A DNA stretch of 64,000 nt, taken from contig CAZFSR010000002.1 in NCBI GenBank assembly GCA_964521575.1, forward strand, positions 181,852 to 245,851, read 5' to 3'. The notes beneath the pieces were generated by a model that saw only the letters and a list, made by a program, of their open reading frames with translations, did not search any database and was not told where the DNA came from. The DNA is from 79-D21 sp964521575 (GTDB lineage: Bacteria; Synergistota; Synergistia; Synergistales; 79-D21). Positions 53,438 through 61,242 of the stretch are shown one piece after another. A program made the translations under genes and the position numbers. Numbering within the stretch: position 1 is the stretch's first letter; each line of letters begins with the position of its first letter.

Positions 53438-53751
53438 TCCTCCCTCACCGGGTAGAAGACATCCAGGATGCGGCAGGGCGTCAAAGCCTTGCCGGAGTGG
53501 GGCGCGTTCGGCGGCACCACGACCACGTCGTTGCCGGGAACGAGGACCCGGCTTTCCCCTTCCACCGTCAGTTCGAAGCTTCCTTCCAGGAGATTGACCA
53601 CCTGTTCGTGCGGATGGCTGTGGGCAGGCAGGCCCGCCCCTTCCAGGATTCGCCAGTAGGCGAAGGTCATGTTCCCCGAGTGGACCATCCGGGCGAAAAA
53701 CCCCGGCGCCAGCTCCCTCTCCTGCACCTTTTCGAGTTCGAACACGTTCAT
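53428..53751 (-). CDS. cupin-domain protein, 107 aa
   Basis: Single cupin barrel. Motif 1 is PAHSHPHEQVVNLLEGSFEL with the H-x-H metal site, then VEGESRVLVPGNDVVVVPPNAPHSGKA as motif 2. Similar small cupins are metal-binding sensors or isomerases; no function is assigned. ATG 53751 follows GAGGGGAGGCAGG. It faces copA, with 10 bases of overlap, so metal-responsive expression is conceivable but unproven. Confidence 0.8.
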   Translation of the reverse strand: MNVFELEKVQERELAPGFFARMVHSGNMTFAYWRILEGAGLPAHSHPHEQVVNLLEGSFELTVEGESRVLVPGNDVVVVPPNAPHSGKALTPCRILDVFYPVREDYR

Positions 53752-53789
53752 CTTCCTGCCTCCCCTCTCCGATTGAAGCCACTCCATCA

Positions 53790-55733
53790 CTATAGCAGCC
53801 CAAGGTTCGCCAGGGCCAGGGCAAAAAGGATCTGCGATGCCGCAAGGGCCGCAAAAAAGGCCCGGCGGCGCCGGGACACCCCCGGGTCGCGAAAAACGGG
53901 GAAAAGGCCCAAGACCAGGAAGGTTCCTGCCGCAAGGCCCAGGCGCGCCAACCAGGGCAGAAGGGCCGCCTCTTGCGGAAGCCCGAAGAAGAGCATCGCG
54001 GGTTCCGTCCGGTTCACGAAGGCGATCACCAGCGCCAGGGCCGCCATGAACGTCCCATCGAGGAAGGCACCGATTCCCCCCGCCAGCCTTGCGGCGAGGC
54101 CCCACCGGGAAAGCCCCAGCCGGAGGCGGTCCTTCCAGGTGAAGAACACCGACAGGGTTCCCGCCCCGAAAATACCGGCCAGGGCGAGGACCGCGAAGAT
54201 CACGTCAGGGTCCCGGTCGTAAGTGACGCGGACGTAAAGGCGGTAGGGTGAAGCCGTCATGAAGAGGCGAGTCGCGAAGGGCCTGATCCCTTCTTTTTCG
54301 GCCTCCCCCGCTGGGTTCGCTTTCGAAGGGTCCTCCAGGAAGGCCGCCACGATTCTCTCCGGACCCGGGGATGTGGAGACCGCATGGCCGAGACCCGGGA
54401 AGAGCAAAAACGTCCCTTTCGAAAACCAGCCCGCGACCTTCCGGCTTCCCGCGGGCGGGGTGACCGGATCGTACCCGCCGGCCAGCACCAGGGCAGGGAC
54501 ATCCGAGCTCACGGGGGCATTCGCGGCGTCGTCCGCCCTCCCCGATCCGAAGGCCAGGGCCAGTTCCCTCTCGAACCTCAGGGGATCGTAAACTCCCGGC
54601 CTGGGCCCCGGGGCCGCGGAAAACGGCGCCTCGTCATGCCCCTGGAGGGCATAGTAGAGACCGTCCGAAAGGTCGTCGTAGAGGACCTCCTCGGCGAACA
54701 TCGCCAGGTGGGACACGTCCCCTTCCGACACCGTCCGGATGAGAAGCGGCAGGTAGGGGACGCTCTCCGGGGCGTACAGGAAACCGTAGAGGGCATCGAG
54801 AAGGTCCTCCCCCCCGATGAGGATCGAGCCCGCCCTTCCGCCCGGAAGGCGGACACGCGCCGTTTTCGGGGCCCTGTCCAGTTCGGCGACCGTTTTTTCC
54901 AGCAGTTTTCCCAGCCCGGGGAAAGCGGCCCGGGCCGCCGGGTCGGCCTCGACTGCAGCCAGGAAACGGTCGAAGGCGGCCCGGGCATTGGCCGGGGCCG
55001 CCGCGTACTCGTCGGATTCCGGGTCGACCACGGAATCCAGGACGACCGAGCGGACGCCGTCCGGATCCTCGCGCAAAAGGCGCAGGGCCAGCCGGGTGCC
55101 GTAGGAGATTCCGTAAAGGTTCCATTGGCGGAGTCCCAGGACCCGCCGCAGGTCGGCCAGGTCACGGGCGCTTTCCATCGTGTTGTAGGCAGAAAGGTCC
55201 ACGCCGCTCCGTCGAAGTCGGGCTGCACAGGAACGGGCCGAATCCAGCCTCCCGCGGAGGGCCTCGCCGGGTTCCTTGCCGGGGAACATGGACTCCAGGC
55301 GGGAGGTGCGGATCTCCGGGCAGGACAGGGCCGGCATCGAATGGCCGACCCCGCGCTGGTCGAAGAGGATGAGATCCCGGTGTTCCAGGATGGGGGAAGC
55401 CAGCCAATCCGCGTAGTAGGAAACGGACGGCCCCCCCGGGCCGCCCTCCAGGTACAGGACCGGATCCGGCCGCGGGGTGCCGGAACGGCTTTTCAGGACC
55501 AGGACGGCGATGGAGACCGTCCGTCCGTTCCCGGGTTCGGAGCGGTTCTCGGGCACAACCAGCCGGCCGTAGCGGACGGAACCGTCTTGGGGAATCTCGA
55601 AGGGACAGTCTGCGGATTCGAAGCGCGGCACGGGAAGTTCCGCCGCACAAGCGGGAAAGGGCCGCAGGCAAAAGGCCAGGGCGGCAAGGGTGACAGCCGC
55701 GGCAAGGCTGAGCCTCCCGCGGCCGGCGGTCAT
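53790..55733 (-). CDS. S33-type alpha/beta-hydrolase with C-terminal membrane domain
   Basis: 647-aa exported hydrolase. Signal peptide (1-30), then an S33-peptidase/TAP-like alpha/beta-hydrolase (about 50-480): oxyanion loop YLEGGPGGPSV, nucleophile S210 in GISYGT, LVLAGGYDPVTPP and catalytic His in GLGHAVS. The last about 130 residues form four hydrophobic helices (IFAVLALAGIFGAGTLSVFF and following). Proteases of this family act as prolyl-amino-/tripeptidyl-peptidases; the membrane domain is uncommon. The stop of the TPR gene and the ATG overlap by four bases. Confidence 0.82.
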   Translation of the reverse strand: MTAGRGRLSLAAAVTLAALAFCLRPFPACAAELPVPRFESADCPFEIPQDGSVRYGRLVVPENRSEPGNGRTVSIAVLVLKSRSGTPRPDPVLYLEGGPGGPSVSYYADWLASPILEHRDLILFDQRGVGHSMPALSCPEIRTSRLESMFPGKEPGEALRGRLDSARSCAARLRRSGVDLSAYNTMESARDLADLRRVLGLRQWNLYGISYGTRLALRLLREDPDGVRSVVLDSVVDPESDEYAAAPANARAAFDRFLAAVEADPAARAAFPGLGKLLEKTVAELDRAPKTARVRLPGGRAGSILIGGEDLLDALYGFLYAPESVPYLPLLIRTVSEGDVSHLAMFAEEVLYDDLSDGLYYALQGHDEAPFSAAPGPRPGVYDPLRFERELALAFGSGRADDAANAPVSSDVPALVLAGGYDPVTPPAGSRKVAGWFSKGTFLLFPGLGHAVSTSPGPERIVAAFLEDPSKANPAGEAEKEGIRPFATRLFMTASPYRLYVRVTYDRDPDVIFAVLALAGIFGAGTLSVFFTWKDRLRLGLSRWGLAARLAGGIGAFLDGTFMAALALVIAFVNRTEPAMLFFGLPQEAALLPWLARLGLAAGTFLVLGLFPVFRDPGVSRRRRAFFAALAASQILFALALANLGLL

Positions 55734-56515
55734 CTTATCCTCCGGTAGAGCTCTTCGAGCTCGACCTCCCGGCGGGCCCTGTCCAGCGCTTTCTTCGCCT
55801 CCGCGTCACCGGGGGAAGCCTTCACGATGATCGAGAGGGTTTCAACAGCCGGTTCGTGGAGCAGGAGGCGCATCCGGGTTTCGGCCAGGACCTTGTAGAG
55901 TTCGGGATTCTTTTCGAACGAATAGCCCTTCTGTGCCTGCGAGAGGTGGCTTTCCGCACCCGCCAGGTCCGAATCCTTCAGGCGGAGCATTCCCAGTTCC
56001 AGGTGGGCCGCGAAAAGCTTTTTGTCGATCTTCAGGGCGTGCGCGAAGAACAGTTCGGCCTGGTAGGGGCGGCCGATGCGGTTTTCGGCGAAGCCCATGT
56101 AGAGGTACAGCTCCGCGTTGGCGCCCCCAAGCCTGAAACTGGACCGGAAGGCCTGCATGGCCTCGTGGTCCCGTCCCAGGGCCAGCAGGGCCTTGCCGAC
56201 GGAGAAGACGACCCGGGGGTTCTGCGGGTCATGCCGGGCGGCCTTGAGGAAGAACTTCAGCGCCCGGTCGTAGTCTTTTTGGTCGAGGTAACGGTCGCCC
56301 CGGTGCTCGTAGCCCTGGACGATCCCCCTCTGGATGTAGAAACCGGCAACGGAAAGCACGATCAGGGCGAAGAACGCCAAGAAAAGGGCGTTCTGCCTCG
56401 TCCACCATTTCCTGGGGCCCTCCTGCAGCTCGTCCTCGGGGATATCGGGAATATCCGACCCGACGGGTTCCGTCCGGGAGGGCTCTTCTGCCGGCGGCGT
56501 TTTGGCTTCTTCCAA
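55730..56515 (-). CDS. membrane-anchored TPR protein
   Basis: 261-aa protein: acidic N-terminus, one membrane helix (43-61), then four to five TPR repeats (about 75-230; for example GDRYLDQKDYDRALKFFLKAARHDPQNP) forming a periplasmic protein-interaction surface. TTG 56515 follows AGGAGG at seven bases. Located between the adenylating enzyme and the S33 hydrolase, it may scaffold or regulate the hydrolase. Confidence 0.82.
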   Translation of the reverse strand: MEEAKTPPAEEPSRTEPVGSDIPDIPEDELQEGPRKWWTRQNALFLAFFALIVLSVAGFYIQRGIVQGYEHRGDRYLDQKDYDRALKFFLKAARHDPQNPRVVFSVGKALLALGRDHEAMQAFRSSFRLGGANAELYLYMGFAENRIGRPYQAELFFAHALKIDKKLFAAHLELGMLRLKDSDLAGAESHLSQAQKGYSFEKNPELYKVLAETRMRLLLHEPAVETLSIIVKASPGDAEAKKALDRARREVELEELYRRIR

Positions 56516-56526
56516 GACACGACCTC

Positions 56527-58032
56527 CTAGCTAGCTCTGGCGGGGCTCTTCTCGAGCCGCCGCAGCTCACGCCGCAGGACCTTGCCCACGCTCGAAAGCG
56601 GAAGCTCGGTCACGAAATCCACCTTGCGGGGCACCTTGTAGTGGGCCAGGTGCTCCTTGCAGTAGGCGATGAGGGACTGGGCGGTGAGTTCCGCCCCCTC
56701 CCTCGGGATCACGAAGGCTTTCGGGACCTCACCGGAAACGGCGTTGGGGATGCCGATGACCGCGGACATGAGCACTCCGGGCACCTGGTTCAGGATCGTC
56801 TCGATCTCCTGGGGATAGACGTTGAACCCCCCGACGATGATGAGGTCGCTTGCCCGGTCCAGGATCTCGATATAGCCGTCAGGATCCGCTCGGACGATGT
56901 CTCCGGTGTTGAACCAGCCGTTTTCGATCCGTTCGGCCGTCATCTCCGGTGAACGGAAATAACCCGAGAAGACCGACGGGCCTTTCACCCAAAGCAGGCC
57001 GTCCTCGTTGGGCCCCAGGACCTTCCCCTCCGGGTCCCGGACCTCGAACTCGTATCCGGGCAAAACCGGGCCCACCGTCCCGATCTTCTTTCGGGCAAAG
57101 GAAGGGTTTGCCGAGATGACCGGCGAGGTCTCGGTCAGGCCGTAACCTTCGAAGACCACCACTCCAAGCTGTTCGCGCACCCGCGTGTCCAGGGTCGGGT
57201 CAAGCCGCCCGCCCCCGGTGAGGATGTATTTCAGGGAATCGGGGCAACTCTCGCCCTTGGCCACCGACCCGAGGATGAAGGGCAGCATGGTGGGAACGGC
57301 GATGAGGATCTCGGTCCGCGTGGCCCTCAGGGCCTCGAACACGTTCCGGATCGGGATGAACGAAGGCAGGATGACCTGGGGCAGCCCGAAAAGAAGGGGC
57401 AGCAGCCCGCAGATCGTGTACCCCAGCGCGTGGAAGTTCGGCAGGACGTTCATCAACACCCGGCCCGTCTCGAACCCCTCGATGTTCTCGTGAACCCCCA
57501 TGGCGTTGTCCAGCAGGTTGGCGTGGGTCAGGGGAACCGCCTTGGGGTCCCCCGTGGTCCCCGATGTCGCGAAGATGACCGCCATGCCGGGATCCTCCGG
57601 TGAGACCGGGCGCATCCCAAGCGGCGGAAGATCGCCTTCCGGCCCGGTGACTGCGGCAGGTATGCCCTCCGCCTCCAGGGCCTCCGCCAGGGGTTCCATT
57701 CCATGGAACAGGAACACGCCGGCCGGTTCGACGTGGCGCAGGATCTTGAGGATCGAAGGCGTCCCGGCCTTCATGTTCAGGGGGACGATGGTTCCTCCAA
57801 GCTTCCAGGCCGCAACCGAAAGCACCAGCACCGTGGGGCAATCGGGCAGGAAGCAGGCGACCCGTGCCCCCGGCCTGAAGCCTCCGGCAGACAGCGTTTC
57901 AGCCGCCGCGTCCACTTTTTCCGCGAATTCGGCGCGGCTCCACCAGGCGCCGCTCCACCAAAGGCAACGCTCTTCGGGATGGGCGCCGCCTCTCCGTTCG
58001 ATCCAGGCCTCAAGCCTTTCCTGGTCCTTCAC
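56527..58032 (-). CDS. acyl-adenylating enzyme (acyl-CoA/ACP synthetase, ANL family)
   Basis: 501-aa ligase of the ANL superfamily. ATP motif FATSGTTGDPK (154-164), YGLTETSP, GWFNTGDIVR, DRASDLIIVGGFNVYPQEIE and the C-terminal Lys K484. It activates a carboxylic acid as acyl-AMP, then transfers it to CoA or ACP. It is similar to long-chain/medium-chain fatty-acid ligases, the acyl chain being unknown. Starts at GTG 58032 after GAGGGGAG. First gene of the operon with the TPR and S33 genes, 11 bases before the TPR start. Confidence 0.87.
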   Translation of the reverse strand: MKDQERLEAWIERRGGAHPEERCLWWSGAWWSRAEFAEKVDAAAETLSAGGFRPGARVACFLPDCPTVLVLSVAAWKLGGTIVPLNMKAGTPSILKILRHVEPAGVFLFHGMEPLAEALEAEGIPAAVTGPEGDLPPLGMRPVSPEDPGMAVIFATSGTTGDPKAVPLTHANLLDNAMGVHENIEGFETGRVLMNVLPNFHALGYTICGLLPLLFGLPQVILPSFIPIRNVFEALRATRTEILIAVPTMLPFILGSVAKGESCPDSLKYILTGGGRLDPTLDTRVREQLGVVVFEGYGLTETSPVISANPSFARKKIGTVGPVLPGYEFEVRDPEGKVLGPNEDGLLWVKGPSVFSGYFRSPEMTAERIENGWFNTGDIVRADPDGYIEILDRASDLIIVGGFNVYPQEIETILNQVPGVLMSAVIGIPNAVSGEVPKAFVIPREGAELTAQSLIAYCKEHLAHYKVPRKVDFVTELPLSSVGKVLRRELRRLEKSPARAS

Positions 58033-58158
58033 CCGGGGTCACTCCCCTCGTCAATCGTGCTGATGTTTTTTATAGCCTGTCGCGGAGGTTCCGTAAAGGC
58101 TTTGCCTGCGGATTCCACCCCTTTATTTTTCCCCTATTCCCCTCCCCGAAAGGAGAAG

Positions 58159-58173
58159 CCGTTAAAATAACGG
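58159..58173 (+). promoter_or_regulatory. inverted repeat over a -10-like sequence upstream of the HAD gene
   Basis: CCGTTA-AAA-TAACGG, a perfect 6-bp inverted repeat, contains TAAAAT. It is 30-45 bases before the HAD ATG. The core GTTAAAATAAC recurs at 20741-20751 in the opposite direction. Confidence 0.35.
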
Positions 58174-58203
58174 GGTCGGGTTTTTCGAAAGGAGGACAGC
58201 GCC

Positions 58204-58830
58204 ATGAAGGGGCAAGGGGCCGAACCCGTCATCAGGGCGGTCGTGTTCGATTTCGGCGGAGTTTTGGCCGATGAAGGCTTCGTCAGGGGCCTGGAAAAGA
58301 TCGGTCGGGATTGCGGCATCGGGCCTGGCCGGGCCCTCGAAGCCGGCGAACGCCTCGTCAAGTCGTCGGGCTACGTTTCGGGCCAGGCGACCGAAGCCGA
58401 GTTCTGGGAGGCCTTCCGGACCGAGCTGGGCATCCAGGCCTCGGACCGGGCCCTTCGCAAGGCGGTCCTGGAGGCCTTTTCCCTGCGGCCGCGCATGCTT
58501 GAGCTCGCCGAATGGCTCAGGAAACGGGGGCTGAAAGTCGCGATCCTGAGCGACCAGACCGACTGGCTGGAGGCCCTGGACCGGGAAACGCCCTTCCTCT
58601 GGAGGTTCGACCTTGTCCACAACAGCTTCAAAACCGGGAGGACCAAGGCCGACGACCAAGCCTACACGGACCTGTTGTCCGGCCTGGGACTCCAGGGACC
58701 GGAGGTCCTCTTCGTCGACGACCGGGCCTCGAACCTTGCCCGGGCGGCCAAATTCGGCATCCGCGTCCTTCTCTGCGAGAACCCCGAAACCGCGGAGGCG
58801 GAAATCCGGTCACAGGTGTCCAACCTGTAG
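58204..58830 (+). CDS. HAD-family phosphatase-like hydrolase
   Basis: 208-aa HAD superfamily protein. Motif I AVVFDFGGVLAD holds nucleophile D16, motif II ILSDQTDWL, motif III Lys in FKTGRTKAD and motif IV EVLFVDDRASN. The subfamily resembles YihX-type hexose phosphatases or epoxide-hydrolase N-domain phosphatases (FDFGGVL start). Substrate unknown. SD GGAGGAC is six bases before the ATG. It ends at a bidirectional hairpin terminator. Confidence 0.88.
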   Translation: MKGQGAEPVIRAVVFDFGGVLADEGFVRGLEKIGRDCGIGPGRALEAGERLVKSSGYVSGQATEAEFWEAFRTELGIQASDRALRKAVLEAFSLRPRMLELAEWLRKRGLKVAILSDQTDWLEALDRETPFLWRFDLVHNSFKTGRTKADDQAYTDLLSGLGLQGPEVLFVDDRASNLARAAKFGIRVLLCENPETAEAEIRSQVSNL

Positions 58831-58842
58831 ACGGCACGGAAA

Positions 58843-58868
58843 AGGCCGGCGGGAGCCCCCGCCGGCCT
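58843..58868. terminator. bidirectional terminator between HAD and the facing gene
   Basis: AGGCCGGCGGG/CCCGCCGGCCT, an 11-bp perfect stem with loop AGCC. Plus-strand tail GGATTTTC, minus-strand tail TTTCCG. Weak to moderate T-tracts on both strands. Confidence 0.7.
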
Positions 58869-58897
58869 GGATTTTCAGTGGTTACCTGGACCGTCCG

Positions 58898-59413
58898 CTA
58901 GGCGTGCCCTTGCTGGGCGTGCTCTACCCATCCCCGGTCAAGGTCGGAGATCATGTCCCGCAGCTCCTGGAGGTCGTAGTCGATGTACTCGATGAAACAG
59001 GTGAGATCCGAGGTACAGTTCAGGTTGAGCAGGACTTCGGGTTCTTCGTTCATCTCCATCCCCTCCCTCTTCGGCGCTTTACCCTCTTCTTCGTTCCCGG
59101 AAGCCGAGCGGGCCCTCTGCCTTCTCATCGCCTCGTCCTTCACCTGGCTGTCCAGCTGCATGAGGACAAGGACTTCCTCGTCGGTCCGCCAGAGGTACTC
59201 GGGAGGCAGGTAGAGAGTCTCGTCGAGGTCGCCCACGGAGTAGTTGAACATGACCCGGCCGCTGGGGCCCACCTCGATCTCGGTGACCACGATGTCGCGC
59301 TCGTCCTCCTCCACCCCGTAGTAGGCCTTGGCGTACAGGTGGCAGAGTTCCACGGCCCTCTCCTCCAGCTTTTTCCGCAGATCGACGTAGGATTCGAACT
59401 CGCTTTTCTTCAA
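58898..59413 (-). CDS. hypothetical acidic protein, 171 aa
   Basis: I do not recognise this protein. It begins KKSEFESYVDLRKKLEERAVELCHLYAKAYYGVE (helical), then has a beta-rich middle (TEIEVGPSGRVMFNYSVGDLDETLYLPPEYLWRTDEEV), a charged stretch (QRARSASGNEEEGKAPKREGMEMNEE) and an aromatic, acidic C-terminus (CFIEYIDYDLQELRDMISDLDRGWVEHAQQ). No signal peptide, membrane helix or known motif. TTG 59413 is chosen with GGAGG nine bases upstream; TATAAT (minus strand 59448-59443) is a likely -10 about 30 bases before. It is divergent from the leader of the ligase operon. Confidence 0.7.
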   Translation of the reverse strand: MKKSEFESYVDLRKKLEERAVELCHLYAKAYYGVEEDERDIVVTEIEVGPSGRVMFNYSVGDLDETLYLPPEYLWRTDEEVLVLMQLDSQVKDEAMRRQRARSASGNEEEGKAPKREGMEMNEEPEVLLNLNCTSDLTCFIEYIDYDLQELRDMISDLDRGWVEHAQQGHA

Positions 59414-59510
59414 GGTATGCAGCCTCCTTCCGCTTTGGGGACATTATACCCCACTATCTTGGTAAAAGGGTAGACCGAAGAGAGCAAAAAAAACCGGAGC
59501 ATCCCAAGCC

Positions 59511-59539
59511 TTGACATCCCATTTAATCGGTGCTATAAA
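59511..59539 (+). promoter_or_regulatory. sigma-70 promoter of the ligase operon
   Basis: TTGACA (59511-59516), a 17-base spacer and TATAAA (59534-59539): near-consensus. Transcription would begin near 59546, about 200 bases before the ligase ATG. Confidence 0.85.
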
Positions 59540-59544
59540 GCACC
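59529..59544 (+). promoter_or_regulatory. inverted repeat over the -10 (possible operator)
   Basis: GGTGCT-ATAA-AGCACC, a perfect 6-bp inverted repeat with a 4-base spacer, is centred on the -10 hexamer. A DNA-binding protein here would block the promoter. No known TyrR, TrpR or PaaX site matches. Confidence 0.4.
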
Positions 59545-59573
59545 ACAATATCTGCAATTCGCGGAGGAAGAAA

Positions 59574-59669
59574 ATGAGACTTCATTCCGTAACCCCTAAA
59601 TCGAACCGCTTCTTCACCGTTCGCTATTATTTTACCGGCGTGGGACCCCCTCGATGGGCCGACGCCTAG
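59574..59669 (+). CDS. leader peptide, 31 aa, Phe/Tyr-rich (attenuator)
   Basis: Short ORF with GGAGGAAG four to eleven bases before the ATG. It encodes a peptide with RFFTVRYYF at residues 12-20: two Phe codons (TTC TTC, 59610-59615) and Tyr-Tyr-Phe (TAT TAT TTT, 59625-59633), plus one Trp near the end. The stop is TAG at 59667-59669. It is not preserved as a folded protein; the codon cluster, position and following hairpins indicate a regulatory leader whose translation senses charged tRNA-Phe/Tyr. Smaller than most gene-finding limits. Confidence 0.75.
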   Translation: MRLHSVTPKSNRFFTVRYYFTGVGPPRWADA

Positions 59670-59699
59670 GCGTCCGTGCCGATTCGAGGCCGGGGTCCC
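59642..59699 (+). promoter_or_regulatory. antiterminator stem of the attenuator
   Basis: GGGACCCC (59642-59649) pairs with GGGGTCCC (59692-59699), and CTCGA (59650-59654) with TCGAG (59684-59688). An inner hairpin GACGCC/GGCGTC (59661-59666, 59669-59674) stacks inside. This structure uses the 5' arm of the terminator, so the two cannot form together. Confidence 0.65.
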
Positions 59700-59724
59700 C
59701 AAAAGGGGACCCCGGCCTTTTTTT
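59687..59724 (+). terminator. intrinsic terminator of the leader (attenuator)
   Basis: AGGCCGGGGTCCCC (59687-59700), loop AAAA, GGGGACCCCGGCCT (59705-59718): a perfect 14-bp stem followed by seven T (59718-59724). Located 20 bases before the ligase ATG, so it would stop transcription before the gene unless the antiterminator forms. Confidence 0.92.
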
Positions 59725-59744
59725 ATTTTCCGAAGGGAGACGTG

Positions 59745-60995
59745 ATGGAGATGGAATGGGAACAGGGAAGCATGGAAGCGCTGCAGAGAACCGTCAGGCG
59801 GGTTTGGGACCGGGTTCCGCTAAGCCGGAACAAGATGGAGAAGGCCGGCGTCACCCCTGAGGACATCAAGAGGCCCGAAGACCTTCGCCGCCTGCCCTTC
59901 ACCACGAAGCAGGACATGCGGGACGCCTATCCCACGGGCCTGCTGGCCTGCGACAAGCGGGAACTCGTGCGCTACCACGCTTCCTCGGGAACGACGGGCA
60001 AGCCCACCGTCGTCGCCTACACGAAGAACGACATCGCCTCCTGGACCGAGTGCATGGCCAACTGCCTCGAGACCGCCGGCGTGACCCCGGACGACACCTT
60101 CCAGGTCATCCTCGGCTACGGCCTTTTCACCGGCGCCCTGGGCTTCCACTACGGGGCCGAGGCGCTGGGCGCGGCCGTCGTCCCCACCGGGGGCGGCTTC
60201 ACCGAGCGGCAGCTGCTCCTGATGGAGGACCTGGGGACGACCGTCCTGACCAGCACGCCGTCCTATGCCCTGCACATGGCCGAACTGATCCGGGAGAGGA
60301 ACATCCGGGACCGTTTCCCCCTTCGAATGGTCATCCTCGGCGGAGAGGCATGGTCCGAAGCCATGCGCGAGCGGATCGAAAAGGAACTCGACGTCATCGC
60401 CATCGACTCCTACGGGCTTTCCGAGATCATCGGGCCGGGCGTGGCGATGGAATGCGGGTGCCGCAACGGGCTTCACCTCAACAGCCGGCACTTCCTGGCC
60501 GAGATCATCGACCCCGCCACCGGCGAAGTGCTCCCGGACGGCGAGGAAGGGGAACTGGTGCTCACCACGATCACCAAGGAGGCCATGCCCCTGGTGCGCT
60601 ACCGGACCCGGGACCTCACCCGCATCATCCCGGAGCCCTGCCCGTGCGGCCGGACCGGCGTGCGGCTGGCCCGCGTCAAGGGACGCAGCGACGACATGCT
60701 CATCATCCGCGGCGTGAACGTGTTCCCGTCGCAGGTTGAAGCCCTGCTCGACCGGATTCCCGGCCTTTCCCTGAACTACCAGCTGGAGATCACCGAGAAG
60801 GATTACCTGAAGGAACTGACGGTCCACTGCGAATCCGAGGCCGCGCTGGACGAGGAGGCCTCCGGCAAGCTGGCCCGTCTGGCATCGAAGAAACTCAACG
60901 AAGGACTCGGCATCCGGGTCGGCTTCAGTCTTCTGGCCCCCGGCGCCCTGGAACGCTCCACCGGCAAGGCCGTCCGCATCAAAAAAGCGGCTTAA
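59745..60995 (+). CDS. phenylacetate/aryl-acetate-CoA ligase (PaaK-like)
   Basis: 416-aa ligase that activates phenylacetate or related arylacetates with ATP and CoA. PaaK-type adenylation motifs are SSGTTGKP (80-87), YGLSEIIGPGVAMEC, LTTITKEAMPLVRYRTRDLTRI, CPCGRTGVR and a C-terminal domain with DMLIIRGVNVFPSQVE. ATG 59745 is preferred because AAGGGAG lies 5 bases upstream. In anaerobes, arylacetyl-CoA feeds either fermentation with substrate-level ATP or, in reverse, aromatic amino-acid synthesis through indolepyruvate/2-oxoacid ferredoxin oxidoreductase (none is in this window). The Phe/Tyr attenuator upstream supports the second role. A 57-aa gene follows within 20 bases. Confidence 0.88.
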   Translation: MEMEWEQGSMEALQRTVRRVWDRVPLSRNKMEKAGVTPEDIKRPEDLRRLPFTTKQDMRDAYPTGLLACDKRELVRYHASSGTTGKPTVVAYTKNDIASWTECMANCLETAGVTPDDTFQVILGYGLFTGALGFHYGAEALGAAVVPTGGGFTERQLLLMEDLGTTVLTSTPSYALHMAELIRERNIRDRFPLRMVILGGEAWSEAMRERIEKELDVIAIDSYGLSEIIGPGVAMECGCRNGLHLNSRHFLAEIIDPATGEVLPDGEEGELVLTTITKEAMPLVRYRTRDLTRIIPEPCPCGRTGVRLARVKGRSDDMLIIRGVNVFPSQVEALLDRIPGLSLNYQLEITEKDYLKELTVHCESEAALDEEASGKLARLASKKLNEGLGIRVGFSLLAPGALERSTGKAVRIKKAA

Positions 60996-61014
60996 TCAAA
61001 AGGAGGGAGTCATC

Positions 61015-61188
61015 ATGATGGACAGCAAGAGCGCACGGCTTCATACGGAACACGGGGTCTCGAGAACCACGGACGCGGAAGTGCTGCTCGACGAGCAGAC
61101 CGGCCTGGCCCTGGCCTACCAGGAAGCACGGGCGGCCACGGGTTTCATCACCGAGTGGGAACGCTCCCACCCGGCGCGGGGACGCTGA
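61015..61188 (+). CDS. small protein downstream of the ligase, 57 aa
   Basis: I do not recognise it. It starts MMDSKSARLHTEHGVSRT and has a middle VLLDEQTGLALAYQEARAA and end FITEWERSHPARGR. No signal peptide or membrane helix. AAGGAGGG lies nine bases before the first ATG, and it begins 19 bases after the ligase stop, so it is translated from the same mRNA. It may be a small subunit or regulator of the ligase. The following region to 61246 contains a 7-bp hairpin (CTGAGGG/CCCTCAG) without a T-tract. Confidence 0.65.
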   Translation: MMDSKSARLHTEHGVSRTTDAEVLLDEQTGLALAYQEARAATGFITEWERSHPARGR

Positions 61189-61242
61189 TTTCTTCACCCG
61201 GCAGACCTGAGGGGGGCCCGGCCGATGCGGTTCGGACCTCCC

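Noticed and set aside
59546..59745. T-box riboswitch
   Set aside because: No AGGGTGG-like T-box sequence or specifier loop was seen; the leader ORF and hairpins fit ribosome-mediated attenuation better.
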